From: Tamlana flava
Lineage (GTDB): Bacteria > Bacteroidota > Bacteroidia > Flavobacteriales > Flavobacteriaceae
Length of the DNA stretch: 64,000 nucleotides
Direction of reading: 5' to 3'
Assembly (NCBI RefSeq): GCF_041287255.1
Contig: NZ_JBGGTX010000006.1
Coordinates: 27,866-91,865, forward strand
In this document: positions 33,736-41,671 of the stretch, piece by piece
Numbering within the stretch: position 1 is the first letter of the stretch
Layout: each line of letters starts with the position of its first letter
The notes under the pieces: model-generated
The model's database searches: none
Told to the model about the DNA's origin: nothing
What the model saw: only the letters and a program-made list of their open reading frames with translations
Made by a program: the position numbers and the translations under genes

Positions 33736-34770
33736 TTAACTATATAAATGTTGGTTGAATAAATTATGAATAAAACTCAATTTTTGAAAAACAGGTTCGG
33801 GCACTACAAATGGATAAATATCTGGCAAACCCATGGAGCGATTTAGGCTGTTTACCGCAGATGTTAATGCAATACTGGTTTCAAAAATAGTTTTAAAATC
33901 TCCGGTTAGGTATGGGTTAGAGCAACGCGTTACATGTATTTCCTGATTTTGTGTTTGATTGGATGAAAATGAAATACCAATGGCATTACCGGTTTCCAAG
34001 GTGTCCATAATATGAAGGTAGTGTGCCCAAGTTTCAGCCCAATCTTCCCAAGGGTGCGATGTGGCATACTTACTAATAAAATTAAGGTTCCAATTTAGGG
34101 GAGCACCATAGCAATAATAATGATTAATTGCTTGGTTGTAATCTTGCCTTTCATCACCAAAAAGGTTTCTAAAATTGAAAATATTGTCACTGTAATCAAA
34201 AAAGAAGCCCCAATAATAATGACCCATTTCGTGCCTAAAATGTCCCAGCAATGTTCTGTAAGGCTCATCCATTTGCATTCTTATCTGTTCTCGATGAACG
34301 GAATCTGCTTCTGAAAGCAAAATGGTTATTACCCCGCCAGCATGACCTGTTACCATATTGTCACTATTATTTTCTGAAAGAAAATCGAACGCAATGCCTT
34401 GGTTATTTTTAATTTTCGACTCTAAAGGAAGATTCAATTTTAAAAGTTGATATACCAACCTATGTTTGGCTACTTCAAGTTTTTTCCATTTTTGAAAATT
34501 TTCAGTGTCCGATTCAGCTGGTACTTTTCTGTTAAGTTCGCAAGCTTTGCAAAATATGTGGTTACCATCATCCTCAATTAGCCAATTGCAAATGCCATAT
34601 TTATGGTTGTCGCAAAACTTAAAGTTATTGTTGTAATACGAATTGTAACTATTGGGGATTATAAATCCGTCAGAAACCGCTTCATAGCCCAATACATTAC
34701 CACAGTTAACGCATCGAGAATTTTCGAAAAAAATAGTGGAAGCACAATTTGGACACTTAAAAATCTTCAT
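33736..34770 (-). CDS. Putative zinc-binding metallopeptidase (Peptidase_Mx-like)
   Basis: A 344-residue protein. The N-terminus has zinc-ribbon pairs (FKCPNCASTIFF, CVNCGNVLGY) and a second set (CDNHKYGICNW, IFCKACELN). The peptidase part carries the HEMGHYYW zinc motif (about residue 182) and a downstream E in WEDWAETWAHYLH. This is the layout of the putative zinc-binding metallopeptidase family often found next to tellurite- or stress-related genes. I used ATG at 34770 (MKIFKCPNC); a longer frame to 34830 overlaps a terminator. It may form an operon with the PagL-like gene downstream. Confidence 0.85.
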   Translation of the reverse strand: MKIFKCPNCASTIFFENSRCVNCGNVLGYEAVSDGFIIPNSYNSYYNNNFKFCDNHKYGICNWLIEDDGNHIFCKACELNRKVPAESDTENFQKWKKLEVAKHRLVYQLLKLNLPLESKIKNNQGIAFDFLSENNSDNMVTGHAGGVITILLSEADSVHREQIRMQMDEPYRTLLGHFRHEMGHYYWGFFFDYSDNIFNFRNLFGDERQDYNQAINHYYCYGAPLNWNLNFISKYATSHPWEDWAETWAHYLHIMDTLETGNAIGISFSSNQTQNQEIHVTRCSNPYLTGDFKTIFETSIALTSAVNSLNRSMGLPDIYPFVVPEPVFQKLSFIHNLFNQHLYS

Positions 34771-34824
34771 AAGGTTCAAAGATAAATCTTTAAGGTAGGT
34801 TTTGATTAATTTATAGCATAAAAA

Positions 34825-34846
34825 AAGCACTCATCGCTGAGTGCTT
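34825..34846 (-). terminator. Terminator after the yceI-like gene
   Basis: A perfect 9-bp stem (AAGCACTCA 34825-34833 and TGAGTGCTT 34838-34846, loop TCGC), with a T run on the minus strand. It lies 53 nt after the YceI stop and before the peptidase gene. Confidence 0.85.
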
Positions 34847-34898
34847 AATTTGCTATTACTGTTCTTACATTTTTCTTTTTCGGGCAATATCTTTATTA

Positions 34899-35471
34899 CT
34901 AAAACTGTAAATCTGCTACTAAGTCAAATTCGTCGTAAATGGCTTTGTCTTTTAAATCATTGAAAAAGCTTGGCGAACCATAACGCACGTCGTAGTTACT
35001 TCTATCAACTTTAAGTGAAGCAGTTGCTTTACTACCATAAATTGAAATTTTAAATGATACGGGGTGTTTAATCCCTTTAATGGTTAAATCACCAGTTACA
35101 TCATAAGCGTTTTTTCCAGAGGCAGTCACTGATTTAAAAACTAAACTAGCTGTTGGGTGATTTGCTACACCAAAAAAATCATCAGATTTCAAATGACCAT
35201 CTAATTTTCCTTTGTATTCACCTTCTAAATCAGTTGAACCAATAGTCGTCATGTCTATTACAAACTCCCCTCCTACTAATTTGTCATTTTCAAAAGCCAA
35301 TGAACCAGATTTAATCTCAACAGTTCCCTCATGAGAACCAGTTACTTTATAACCTTTCCATACCACTTTACTTTCAGTAATTTTCACTTCTTTCTTTTCA
35401 ATTTCTGTGAATGAAAATGATGTTACTGCTACTAAAGTTATTACTGCTAAATTTTTAATTGTGTTTTTCAT
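34899..35471 (-). CDS. YceI family secreted lipid-binding protein
   Basis: A 190-residue exported lipocalin-like protein of the YceI family, which binds polyprenyl-type lipids in the periplasm. The signal peptide ends about residue 22 (MKNTIKNLAVITLVAVTSFSF). Motifs include VTGSHEGTVEIKSGSL, GEFVIDMTTIGSTDLEG, KLDGHLKSDDFFGVANHPTASLVFKSV and GDLTIKGIKHPVSF. The gene follows the SnoaL-like gene by 27 nt and likely shares its transcript, which may be controlled by the Crp/Fnr regulator just upstream. Confidence 0.92.
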   Translation of the reverse strand: MKNTIKNLAVITLVAVTSFSFTEIEKKEVKITESKVVWKGYKVTGSHEGTVEIKSGSLAFENDKLVGGEFVIDMTTIGSTDLEGEYKGKLDGHLKSDDFFGVANHPTASLVFKSVTASGKNAYDVTGDLTIKGIKHPVSFKISIYGSKATASLKVDRSNYDVRYGSPSFFNDLKDKAIYDEFDLVADLQF

Positions 35472-35498
35472 GTTTATTCTTTTTTGTTTTTGATTTAT

Positions 35499-35852
35499 TT
35501 ATGATCCGTAATAAAATTTTTCTTTTATAATTTTTCCGTCTTTCCATTCTTGAACAGCAACTTGGTTATATTTTCTAACGCCCCAATCTTTATGGGTGTA
35601 GTCAAAATGCCATTCTACCATGGTGGTATTTTCACCAACACTAACTTTTAAGGGTTTTGCTCCCCTAAATTCTGTGATGCAGCTGAAGAACTCTTCTTCT
35701 CTTTTTCTATTCAGTTCCTTTCCAATAAATTCGGGGCTATCATTCTCTTGCATCACCACGTCATCATGATAGAATTCATCAAAAGCCTCCAAAGCTTTAC
35801 CTTGAAGTATCATATCATTTACTGTACTAATTTTTTCTATTAATGTATTCAT
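35499..35852 (-). CDS. SnoaL-like (NTF2 fold) protein
   Basis: A 117-residue cytoplasmic protein with a single SnoaL/NTF2-like domain (DEFYHDDVVMQENDSPEFIGKE...VEWHFDYTHKDWGVRKYNQVAVQEWKDGKIIKEKFYY). ATG at 35852 was preferred to a TTG 15 nt upstream. It is followed by the YceI gene after 27 nt. A perfect 7-6-7 dyad (35929-35948) lies 76 nt before the start, a good position for an operator. The ligand or reaction is unknown. Confidence 0.8.
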   Translation of the reverse strand: MNTLIEKISTVNDMILQGKALEAFDEFYHDDVVMQENDSPEFIGKELNRKREEEFFSCITEFRGAKPLKVSVGENTTMVEWHFDYTHKDWGVRKYNQVAVQEWKDGKIIKEKFYYGS

Positions 35853-35928
35853 AATTATATGTTTCAAATATTATGATACAAAGATCTGAAAGAAGTAAAA
35901 GTTGGGAAATAAAGTAGTTTATTAAATG

Positions 35929-35948
35929 ATGTTAATCTAGTTTAACAT
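35929..35948. promoter_or_regulatory. Perfect 7-6-7 dyad upstream of the SnoaL-YceI pair
   Basis: ATGTTAA-N6-TTAACAT, exact on both arms, directly after the stop codon of the Crp/Fnr-type gene and 76 nt before the SnoaL start. The half-site spacing is that of Crp/Fnr family operators. Confidence 0.5.
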
Positions 35949-36533
35949 TTATTGTTCTTGGATGATTTGGCTCTTTATTTTACTCAGGAATTCCTTAGTT
36001 ATGCCCAAATATGAGGCAATCATATATTGTGGAATGCGTTGGTCTATTTCAGGATATTGGTTTTTAAAGTAGATATACCTATCCTTGGCCGTAAGGCTAA
36101 AATTTCTGATGATTCGTTTTTGGGCGGCAACAAAGGCACGTTCTATTATTTTTCTAAAGAACCGCTCCAACTTTGGTATTTTGGCATATAGCTCTTCAAT
36201 GGAATCATAATGGAACAGAATCAATTCTGTGTTTTCAAGACACTGCACGTTAAAATCTGTTGGCGTTTGTGTTATAAAGCTTCCCATGTCAGACGTCCAC
36301 CAATCTTCAATGGAAAACATGATGATATGTTCTTGGCCGTCGTCATCTACATAAAACATCTTGGTACATCCCGAAACCACAAAGCACTCATGTTTGCAAA
36401 TATCACCTTGTTGAACAATATACTGCCCTTTTAAATACCTTCTGTAACTTACCTTTGAAGCCAAAAAGGTCTCTTCTTCCTCAGTTAAGCTAACAAACTT
36501 ATTTATATAATCTAAAAGGGGTTGAATCTTCAT
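35949..36533 (-). CDS. Crp/Fnr family transcriptional regulator
   Basis: A 194-residue regulator with an N-terminal cyclic-nucleotide-binding-like beta-roll (residues 10-120, GQYIVQQGDICKHECFVVSGCTKMFYVDDDGQEHIIMFSIEDWW) and a long dimerisation helix. The short C-terminal helix-turn-helix is RIPQYMIASYLGITKEFLSKIKSQ. This is the common Bacteroidota Crp/Fnr type, and the arginine and glutamate needed for cAMP binding are not obvious. I used ATG at 36533 (MKIQPLLDYINKF). It is divergent from the MFS pump gene and precedes the SnoaL-YceI pair; 7-6-7 dyads lie on both sides. Confidence 0.9.
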   Translation of the reverse strand: MKIQPLLDYINKFVSLTEEEETFLASKVSYRRYLKGQYIVQQGDICKHECFVVSGCTKMFYVDDDGQEHIIMFSIEDWWTSDMGSFITQTPTDFNVQCLENTELILFHYDSIEELYAKIPKLERFFRKIIERAFVAAQKRIIRNFSLTAKDRYIYFKNQYPEIDQRIPQYMIASYLGITKEFLSKIKSQIIQEQ

Positions 36534-36564
36534 TTTAACATAAATTTCACGTATCAAATTTAAC

Positions 36565-36584
36565 AATAATAACATTGTATTATT
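36565..36584. promoter_or_regulatory. 7-6-7 dyad between the Crp/Fnr and MFS genes
   Basis: AATAATA-N6-TATTATT, exact on both arms, in the 99-bp gap between the two divergent genes. It has the same geometry as the dyad at 35929-35948, though the half-sites differ. It could be an autoregulatory site, but it is AT-rich, so chance is a real alternative. Confidence 0.35.
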
Positions 36585-36601
36585 AAATGGTTAATGGGTT
36601 T

Positions 36602-36628
36602 TTGGAGAAATTAATTGCCTTACTTTTG
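36602..36628 (+). promoter_or_regulatory. Promoter of the MFS gene
   Basis: TTG (36602-36604), a 16-nt spacer and TACTTTTG (36621-36628), a full match to TAnnTTTG. Only 4 nt separate the -7 element from the ATG at 36633, so the transcript is probably leaderless or nearly so. Confidence 0.6.
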
Positions 36629-36632
36629 CAAC

Positions 36633-37838
36633 ATGGAAAAACCCCAACATTTTAAATTCGAGTTTGTGGCCCTAATGGCCTCATTAATGTCTATTGTTGC
36701 GCTATCTATTGATGCTTTGCTACCAGCCTTGCCAGAAATTGGGGCGTCTTTGGGTGTTACTAATCCTGAGAACAATCAATTTTTGATCACGATGATATTT
36801 TTGGGTATTGGTTTTGGGCAATTGATTTTAGGTCCGTTATCTGATAGTTTTGGAAGAAAGCCCCTTGTTTACGTAGGTTTTTTGATATTTATCTTAGCAA
36901 GTATTATTTGTGTTACTACCAAAAGTTTTGAAGTCATGATTGCGGGCAGAACCCTGCAAGGTTTTGGTTTGGCATCTGCAAGAACAATTAGTATATCTAT
37001 GGTCAGGGATGAATTTAGTGGCGATTACATGGCCAAAATCATTTCAATAATCGTCATGTTTTTCTTATTGGTCCCAGTAATTGCACCAACATTGGGACAA
37101 TTCTTAATCAACTTTTTCAATTGGGAATCCATTTTCCATTTCAATTTGGTTTTTGGCGTATTGATTATATTATGGTTTTGGTTAAGACAACCTGAAACGC
37201 TTGCCAAAGAAAAACGAATTAAATTCTCATCTCACTTATTTATTGATGGTACAAGAGAGTTTTTTAAAAGTACTGATGCCATAGCATTTACGCTAATTTC
37301 AGGTTTTATAACCGGATCGTTTATGGTGTATTTGAGCACATCGCAACAAATATTTCAGGAACAATATAATTTGGCTGACATGTTCCCATATATATTTGCC
37401 AGTTTAGCCATTTCAATTGGCTTAGCTACTTTTCTAAATAGTAGATTGGTGGTTAAATACGGTATGTTACGTATAGCATTTGTGGCCTGTACTGCCTATG
37501 CGTTTATTTCGGTTTTATATGTACTTTTATTTTGGTCGGGACATAACCCTAGCATCTATATCCTATTAAGTTTTTTCGCTTTGCAATTTTTTGCAGTTGG
37601 TTTTCTTTTTGGAAATTTACGAGCCCTAGCTATGCAACCGCTCGGCCATATTGCCGGTATAGGTGCAGCTATAAATGGTTTCCTATCAACGGTTCTTGCA
37701 GTACCAATTGCTAATTATATAGGTAGTTTTGTTAAATCTTCAGTTTTACCTCTTTTTGTTGGCTTTTCTGTTTTTGGTATTCTGGCACTTTTAGTGTTCC
37801 TTGTAATGAAAAGGAAAACGAAACTTATAACCGCATAG
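36633..37838 (+). CDS. Bcr/CflA-type MFS multidrug efflux protein
   Basis: A 401-residue major facilitator with 12 membrane segments, of the Bcr/CflA drug-resistance branch. The motif A loop reads GQLILGPLSDSFGRKPLVYVG (residues 66-86), and segment 4-5 has AGRTLQGFGLASARTISISMVRD. It exports toxic compounds with proton exchange. ATG at 36633 gives MEKPQHFKFEF; a TTG 18 nt upstream overlaps the promoter and was rejected. It is divergent from the Crp/Fnr gene and ends 1 nt before the stop of the ABC exporter. Confidence 0.9.
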   Translation: MEKPQHFKFEFVALMASLMSIVALSIDALLPALPEIGASLGVTNPENNQFLITMIFLGIGFGQLILGPLSDSFGRKPLVYVGFLIFILASIICVTTKSFEVMIAGRTLQGFGLASARTISISMVRDEFSGDYMAKIISIIVMFFLLVPVIAPTLGQFLINFFNWESIFHFNLVFGVLIILWFWLRQPETLAKEKRIKFSSHLFIDGTREFFKSTDAIAFTLISGFITGSFMVYLSTSQQIFQEQYNLADMFPYIFASLAISIGLATFLNSRLVVKYGMLRIAFVACTAYAFISVLYVLLFWSGHNPSIYILLSFFALQFFAVGFLFGNLRALAMQPLGHIAGIGAAINGFLSTVLAVPIANYIGSFVKSSVLPLFVGFSVFGILALLVFLVMKRKTKLITA

Positions 37839-37839
37839 C

Positions 37840-39612
37840 CTAAATTTTAGCTTGATAGGTATATAAATCGAAATACCTTCCTTTTTTGGCTATTAAAACA
37901 TCATGGGTGCCCCGCTCAACAATATACCCTGCTTCGATGACCAAAATTTGGTCTGCTTTTCTGATGGTACTTAAACGGTGTGCTATGACGATTGTGGTCC
38001 TATCCTTGACCAACTCACCTAGACTTTTTTGAATTAGGGCTTCACTCTCGGTATCTAAATTTGAGGTGGCCTCGTCCAATATAATAATTTTTGGATTTGC
38101 CAAAATAGCTCGGGCAATTGCCAATCGCTGGCGTTGCCCCCCAGAAAGTTTCACGCCCCTTTCGCCAATTAAGGTTTCCAGGCCATCTTCAAATCTATCC
38201 GTAAATTCGTTTACGTAAGCTGCCTTCACCGCATATTGCAATTCGTTTTCGGAAGCATTCGGTCTCGGGAACATAATGTTTTCCTTAATGGTACCCTCAA
38301 ATAAAAATTCATCCTGCAAAACCACGCCCAAATATTTTCTGTAGCTGGTCAGTTTAATTTTTGATAAGTCCTTATCGTCAATGGTGATTTTACCCGATTT
38401 TGGATTTAAAAACGTTGCCGATAATCCCGCAATAGTTGACTTACCCGAACCTGAACTACCAACTAAAGCCGTTACAGAACCTGCAGGAGCATTGAAACTA
38501 ATGTTGTGAAGCACTTCCTTTCCTTCCTCATAAGCGAAAGATACATCGTCAAATTCAATATCGCCTTTTAAGTTATCGAGTTCAATGTCACGTTCCATAT
38601 CATCAGCCTCAGCTGCCATATTCATCAACTCTTCTGTTCTATCCAATCCGGCTAAAGCCTCAGTAAGCTGGCTTCCAATATTGCTCATTTGTACTATTGG
38701 GGCAATCATGAAGCCAAGTATCAGCGTAAAGAACAAGAAATCCCCTGTTGTCATTTCACTTTGCATCATGTAGTACCCACCAATTCCCATAATTCCGGTT
38801 GTGGCTACACCTATTAAAAATGTAGAAGAACTGGTCATAAAGGCTGTAGCCGTTAAGCTTTTTTTTACGTTCTGATAGAGTTTATTTACCCCTTTTTCGA
38901 ACACTTCATTTTCCTGAGCTTCAGCGTTAAAGGCCTTTATTACCCTAACGCCAGCAAGGGTTTCGGTTAACCTGCCCGTAACTTCTGAATTGATTTTTCC
39001 TCGTGTACGGAAAATTGGCCGAATATATTTAAAAGCACGAAGGGCAATGTAGCCAAAAATGGAAAGCGGTACGAATACAAAAAGCGTCATCCATGGGTTA
39101 AGCTTGATTAAAATGATTAACGAAACAATAGCCGTAAACGAGCCCCCAACAAGTTGTACTAGCCCTGTGCCAATAAGGTTACGAACGCCCTCAACATCCG
39201 TCATAATACGTGAAACCAAAGCACCGGATTTGGTGTTGTCAAAAAAACTTATGGGTAAAGACAATACTTTTTTTTGCACCTGAGCCCGTAATTCGCTGAT
39301 TAAATATTGTGCCTGAACGCTCAAAATTCGAGTCAGTGAAAAAGAGGTTACAGCTTGTATCAAAATAGCCGATAGAACAATGGCCACCAATGTATAAACT
39401 TGGGTCATGTCTTTGCTCGGCACTACCCGATCTAACAACACTTTACTTTGCCAAGGAAGCACCAAACCTGCCAAACTCCTAATAACAATAAGAATTAATC
39501 CAATAAAAACTAAGTTTCGTCTTGGCCAAATAATGGTCTTGAACGCTTGCGCCATAGTTACTTTAGCCTTATCCTTTTTTTTGTTTTCTGAATATCTTGG
39601 TAAATGTCGCAT
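37840..39612 (-). CDS. ABC transporter, fused permease and ATPase
   Basis: A 590-residue half-transporter of the MsbA/MDR exporter type. The six-helix membrane domain spans residues 30-320, followed by the ATPase domain. The ATPase shows Walker A GSSGSGKST (about residue 383), the Q-loop in GVVLQDEFLFEGTIKENI, the signature LSGGQRQRLAIARAIL, Walker B IIILDEATSNLD and the switch histidine in IVIAHRLSTI. It would work as a homodimer exporting lipids or drugs. ATG at 39612. It converges tail to tail with the MFS gene. Confidence 0.92.
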   Translation of the reverse strand: MRHLPRYSENKKKDKAKVTMAQAFKTIIWPRRNLVFIGLILIVIRSLAGLVLPWQSKVLLDRVVPSKDMTQVYTLVAIVLSAILIQAVTSFSLTRILSVQAQYLISELRAQVQKKVLSLPISFFDNTKSGALVSRIMTDVEGVRNLIGTGLVQLVGGSFTAIVSLIILIKLNPWMTLFVFVPLSIFGYIALRAFKYIRPIFRTRGKINSEVTGRLTETLAGVRVIKAFNAEAQENEVFEKGVNKLYQNVKKSLTATAFMTSSSTFLIGVATTGIMGIGGYYMMQSEMTTGDFLFFTLILGFMIAPIVQMSNIGSQLTEALAGLDRTEELMNMAAEADDMERDIELDNLKGDIEFDDVSFAYEEGKEVLHNISFNAPAGSVTALVGSSGSGKSTIAGLSATFLNPKSGKITIDDKDLSKIKLTSYRKYLGVVLQDEFLFEGTIKENIMFPRPNASENELQYAVKAAYVNEFTDRFEDGLETLIGERGVKLSGGQRQRLAIARAILANPKIIILDEATSNLDTESEALIQKSLGELVKDRTTIVIAHRLSTIRKADQILVIEAGYIVERGTHDVLIAKKGRYFDLYTYQAKI

Positions 39613-39733
39613 CTATAATTTTTTAATCATTCTTGGCTAAATTAGACATTCTAACTAACCATTCATACAATTAATTTTGAAAAGTAAATTTGTCATACTT
39701 TTACATTCAAAATCTTAATCAAAAATAAAATCC

Positions 39734-40330
39734 GTGATTGATTTATCAGAAAAATATTGGGATAACCGCTACAAAGCCCATGATATAGGCTGGGATATTG
39801 GCTCTGTGTCAAATCCATTAAAAGCATACATTGACCAACTTACAAATACCGATTTAAAAATTTTAATTCCAGGTGGTGGAAATTCATATGAAGCTGAATA
39901 TCTATACCGCAAAGGTTTTAAGAATGTTTTTGTGGTGGACGTTTCAAAAACGGCTTTACACAACATTCAAAAAAGATTACCTGAATTTCCAGAAAACCAA
40001 TTGATTCATGAGGATTTTTTCAATCTTGACATGATCTTCGACATAATCATTGAGCAAACATTTTTTTGTGCCATAAATCCAGAGCTAAGAAGAGATTATG
40101 TTTTAAAAATGTCTCAAATAATAAAAGCTGAAGGCAAAATAATTGGGGTTCTATTTCAAGTTCAGCTAAACGAGACCCATCCGCCTTTTGGTGGAAACAA
40201 AAGGGAATATGAACAATTGTTCAGTCCGTTTTTCAACATAGAAATTTTAGAAACTTGCTACAACTCCATTGAGTCAAGAAAAAATAATGAACTGTTTTTC
40301 AAATTCATCAAAAAACAAAGAGTAGAATAA
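39734..40330 (+). CDS. TPMT-like SAM methyltransferase
   Basis: A 198-residue methyltransferase of the thiopurine S-methyltransferase (TPMT) superfamily. The N-terminal tryptophan motif YWDNRYKAHDIGWDIGSVSNPLKAYI is characteristic. SAM motif I is ILIPGGGNSYEAEYLYRKGFKNVFVVDVS, followed by EDFFNLDMIFDIIIEQTFFCAINPELR. In bacteria such enzymes methylate thiols, selenium or halides. The start is GTG at 39734, after a TACTTTTAC element about 35 nt upstream. Confidence 0.87.
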   Translation: MIDLSEKYWDNRYKAHDIGWDIGSVSNPLKAYIDQLTNTDLKILIPGGGNSYEAEYLYRKGFKNVFVVDVSKTALHNIQKRLPEFPENQLIHEDFFNLDMIFDIIIEQTFFCAINPELRRDYVLKMSQIIKAEGKIIGVLFQVQLNETHPPFGGNKREYEQLFSPFFNIEILETCYNSIESRKNNELFFKFIKKQRVE

Positions 40331-40400
40331 TACTTCTTTTTCAGATAAAATAATAACCGGGAATATCTCCTCGGCAATCTATAAATCCTTAATTTTTCAA

Positions 40401-40408
40401 TACATTTG
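40401..40408 (+). promoter_or_regulatory. -7 element before the 43-residue gene
   Basis: TACATTTG matches TAnnTTTG and lies 11 nt before the ATG at 40420. A clear TTG at the correct -33 distance is not seen. Confidence 0.45.
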
Positions 40409-40419
40409 CTTTCAAAATT

Positions 40420-40551
40420 ATGGAGAATATACTTGTTGGAATAATTAAATTCTTCGGTAATTTTATCGAGAATATAATGTTTTCTTTTAAAGCAAAGAAG
40501 GCTTTAATTATTGGTTTTAATATAGTAATAATATGGTTCATAATACTTTAA
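40420..40551 (+). CDS. Predicted 43-residue membrane protein
   Basis: A short frame, not overlapped by any other gene: it opens with MENILVGIIKFFGNFIENIM, continues with a lysine-rich turn (FKAKKA), and ends with a hydrophobic segment of 16 residues (LIIGFNIVIIWFIIL) at the very C-terminus. This pattern suggests one tail-type membrane helix with an amphipathic N-terminal part. A TAnnTTTG element lies just upstream and gcvT begins 20 nt after the stop, so the small gene may lead the gcvT transcript. No homology claim is made; chance is the alternative. Confidence 0.5.
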   Translation: MENILVGIIKFFGNFIENIMFSFKAKKALIIGFNIVIIWFIIL

Positions 40552-40571
40552 ATTTTAACTAAAGATTTTAA

Positions 40572-41654
40572 ATGAAAAATACTGCCTTAACAGAAACGCA
40601 CAAAGCTCTTGGTGCAAAAATGGTGCCCTTTGCTGGCTACAATATGCCCGTACAATATGAAGGAGTTAATATAGAACACGAAACCGTTAGAAACGCTGTT
40701 GGCGTGTTTGATGTGTCACATATGGGCGAGTTTTTGATTGAAGGTGAACACGCTTTGCCATTGATTCAAAAAGTATCAAGTAATGATGCTTCAAAATTAA
40801 CTATTGGCAAAGCCCAATATAGTTGTATGCCCAATGATGATGGCGGTATTGTTGATGATTTAATTATATATAGAATTAAGGAAGAACAATATCTATTGGT
40901 TGTTAATGCAAGTAATATTGAAAAAGATTGGAGCTGGATTGAATCTAAAAATAATGTTGGTGCCACTATGAGTGATTTAAGTGAAGACTATTCCCTTTTG
41001 GCCATTCAAGGTCCAAAAGCCGTTGAGGCTATGCAAAGTCTTACAACCCAAGATTTGTCGGGTATTAAATTTTACAACTTTTTAGTTGGCGATTTTGCGG
41101 ATATTGAGCATGTCATTATTTCAGCTACTGGTTATACAGGAAGTGGTGGATTCGAAATCTATTGCAAGAACAGTGAAGTAAAGCAGGTTTGGGACAAAGT
41201 TTTGGAAGCCGGAGCCGATTTTGGAATTAAACCTATTGGGCTTGCAGCTCGGGACACTTTGCGTTTAGAAATGGGTTACTGCCTTTACGGAAATGATATT
41301 GATGATACCACCTCGCCTATTGAAGCTGGTTTAAGCTGGATTACAAAATTCACCAAGGACTTCACAAACTCCGAAGCCTTAAAAGCTGAAAAAGAAAAAG
41401 GGCCAAAACGCAAACTTATTGCTTTTGAATTGGATGAACGTGGTATACCTCGCCACGGTTATGATATTGTAGATGACACTGGCAATAAAATTGGAGAAGT
41501 TACATCCGGCACTATGTCACCCAGTCTTGGTAAGGGTATTGGTTTGGGTTATGTGCCAACAATTTTTTCGGAAGTGAACAGCAAAATCAATATCCAAATT
41601 CGAAAAAATGCCATCCCCGCAACAGTAGTAAAATTACCATTTTACAAAGGGTAA
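40572..41654 (+). CDS. gcvT: Aminomethyltransferase (glycine cleavage T protein)
   Basis: A 360-residue T protein of the glycine cleavage system. It takes the aminomethyl group from the H protein and forms methylene-THF and ammonia. The N-terminus LTETHKALGAKMVPFAGYNMPVQYEG and GVFDVSHMGEFLIEG, the middle ATGYTGSGGFEIYC, and IGLAARDTLRLEMGYCLYGNDID are standard; the conserved aspartate lies in that region. Length is complete. The H and P proteins are not in the window, which is usual in Bacteroidota. The next gene starts 17 nt later. Confidence 0.95.
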   Translation: MKNTALTETHKALGAKMVPFAGYNMPVQYEGVNIEHETVRNAVGVFDVSHMGEFLIEGEHALPLIQKVSSNDASKLTIGKAQYSCMPNDDGGIVDDLIIYRIKEEQYLLVVNASNIEKDWSWIESKNNVGATMSDLSEDYSLLAIQGPKAVEAMQSLTTQDLSGIKFYNFLVGDFADIEHVIISATGYTGSGGFEIYCKNSEVKQVWDKVLEAGADFGIKPIGLAARDTLRLEMGYCLYGNDIDDTTSPIEAGLSWITKFTKDFTNSEALKAEKEKGPKRKLIAFELDERGIPRHGYDIVDDTGNKIGEVTSGTMSPSLGKGIGLGYVPTIFSEVNSKINIQIRKNAIPATVVKLPFYKG

Positions 41655-41671
41655 TATACATTTAAATGTAA

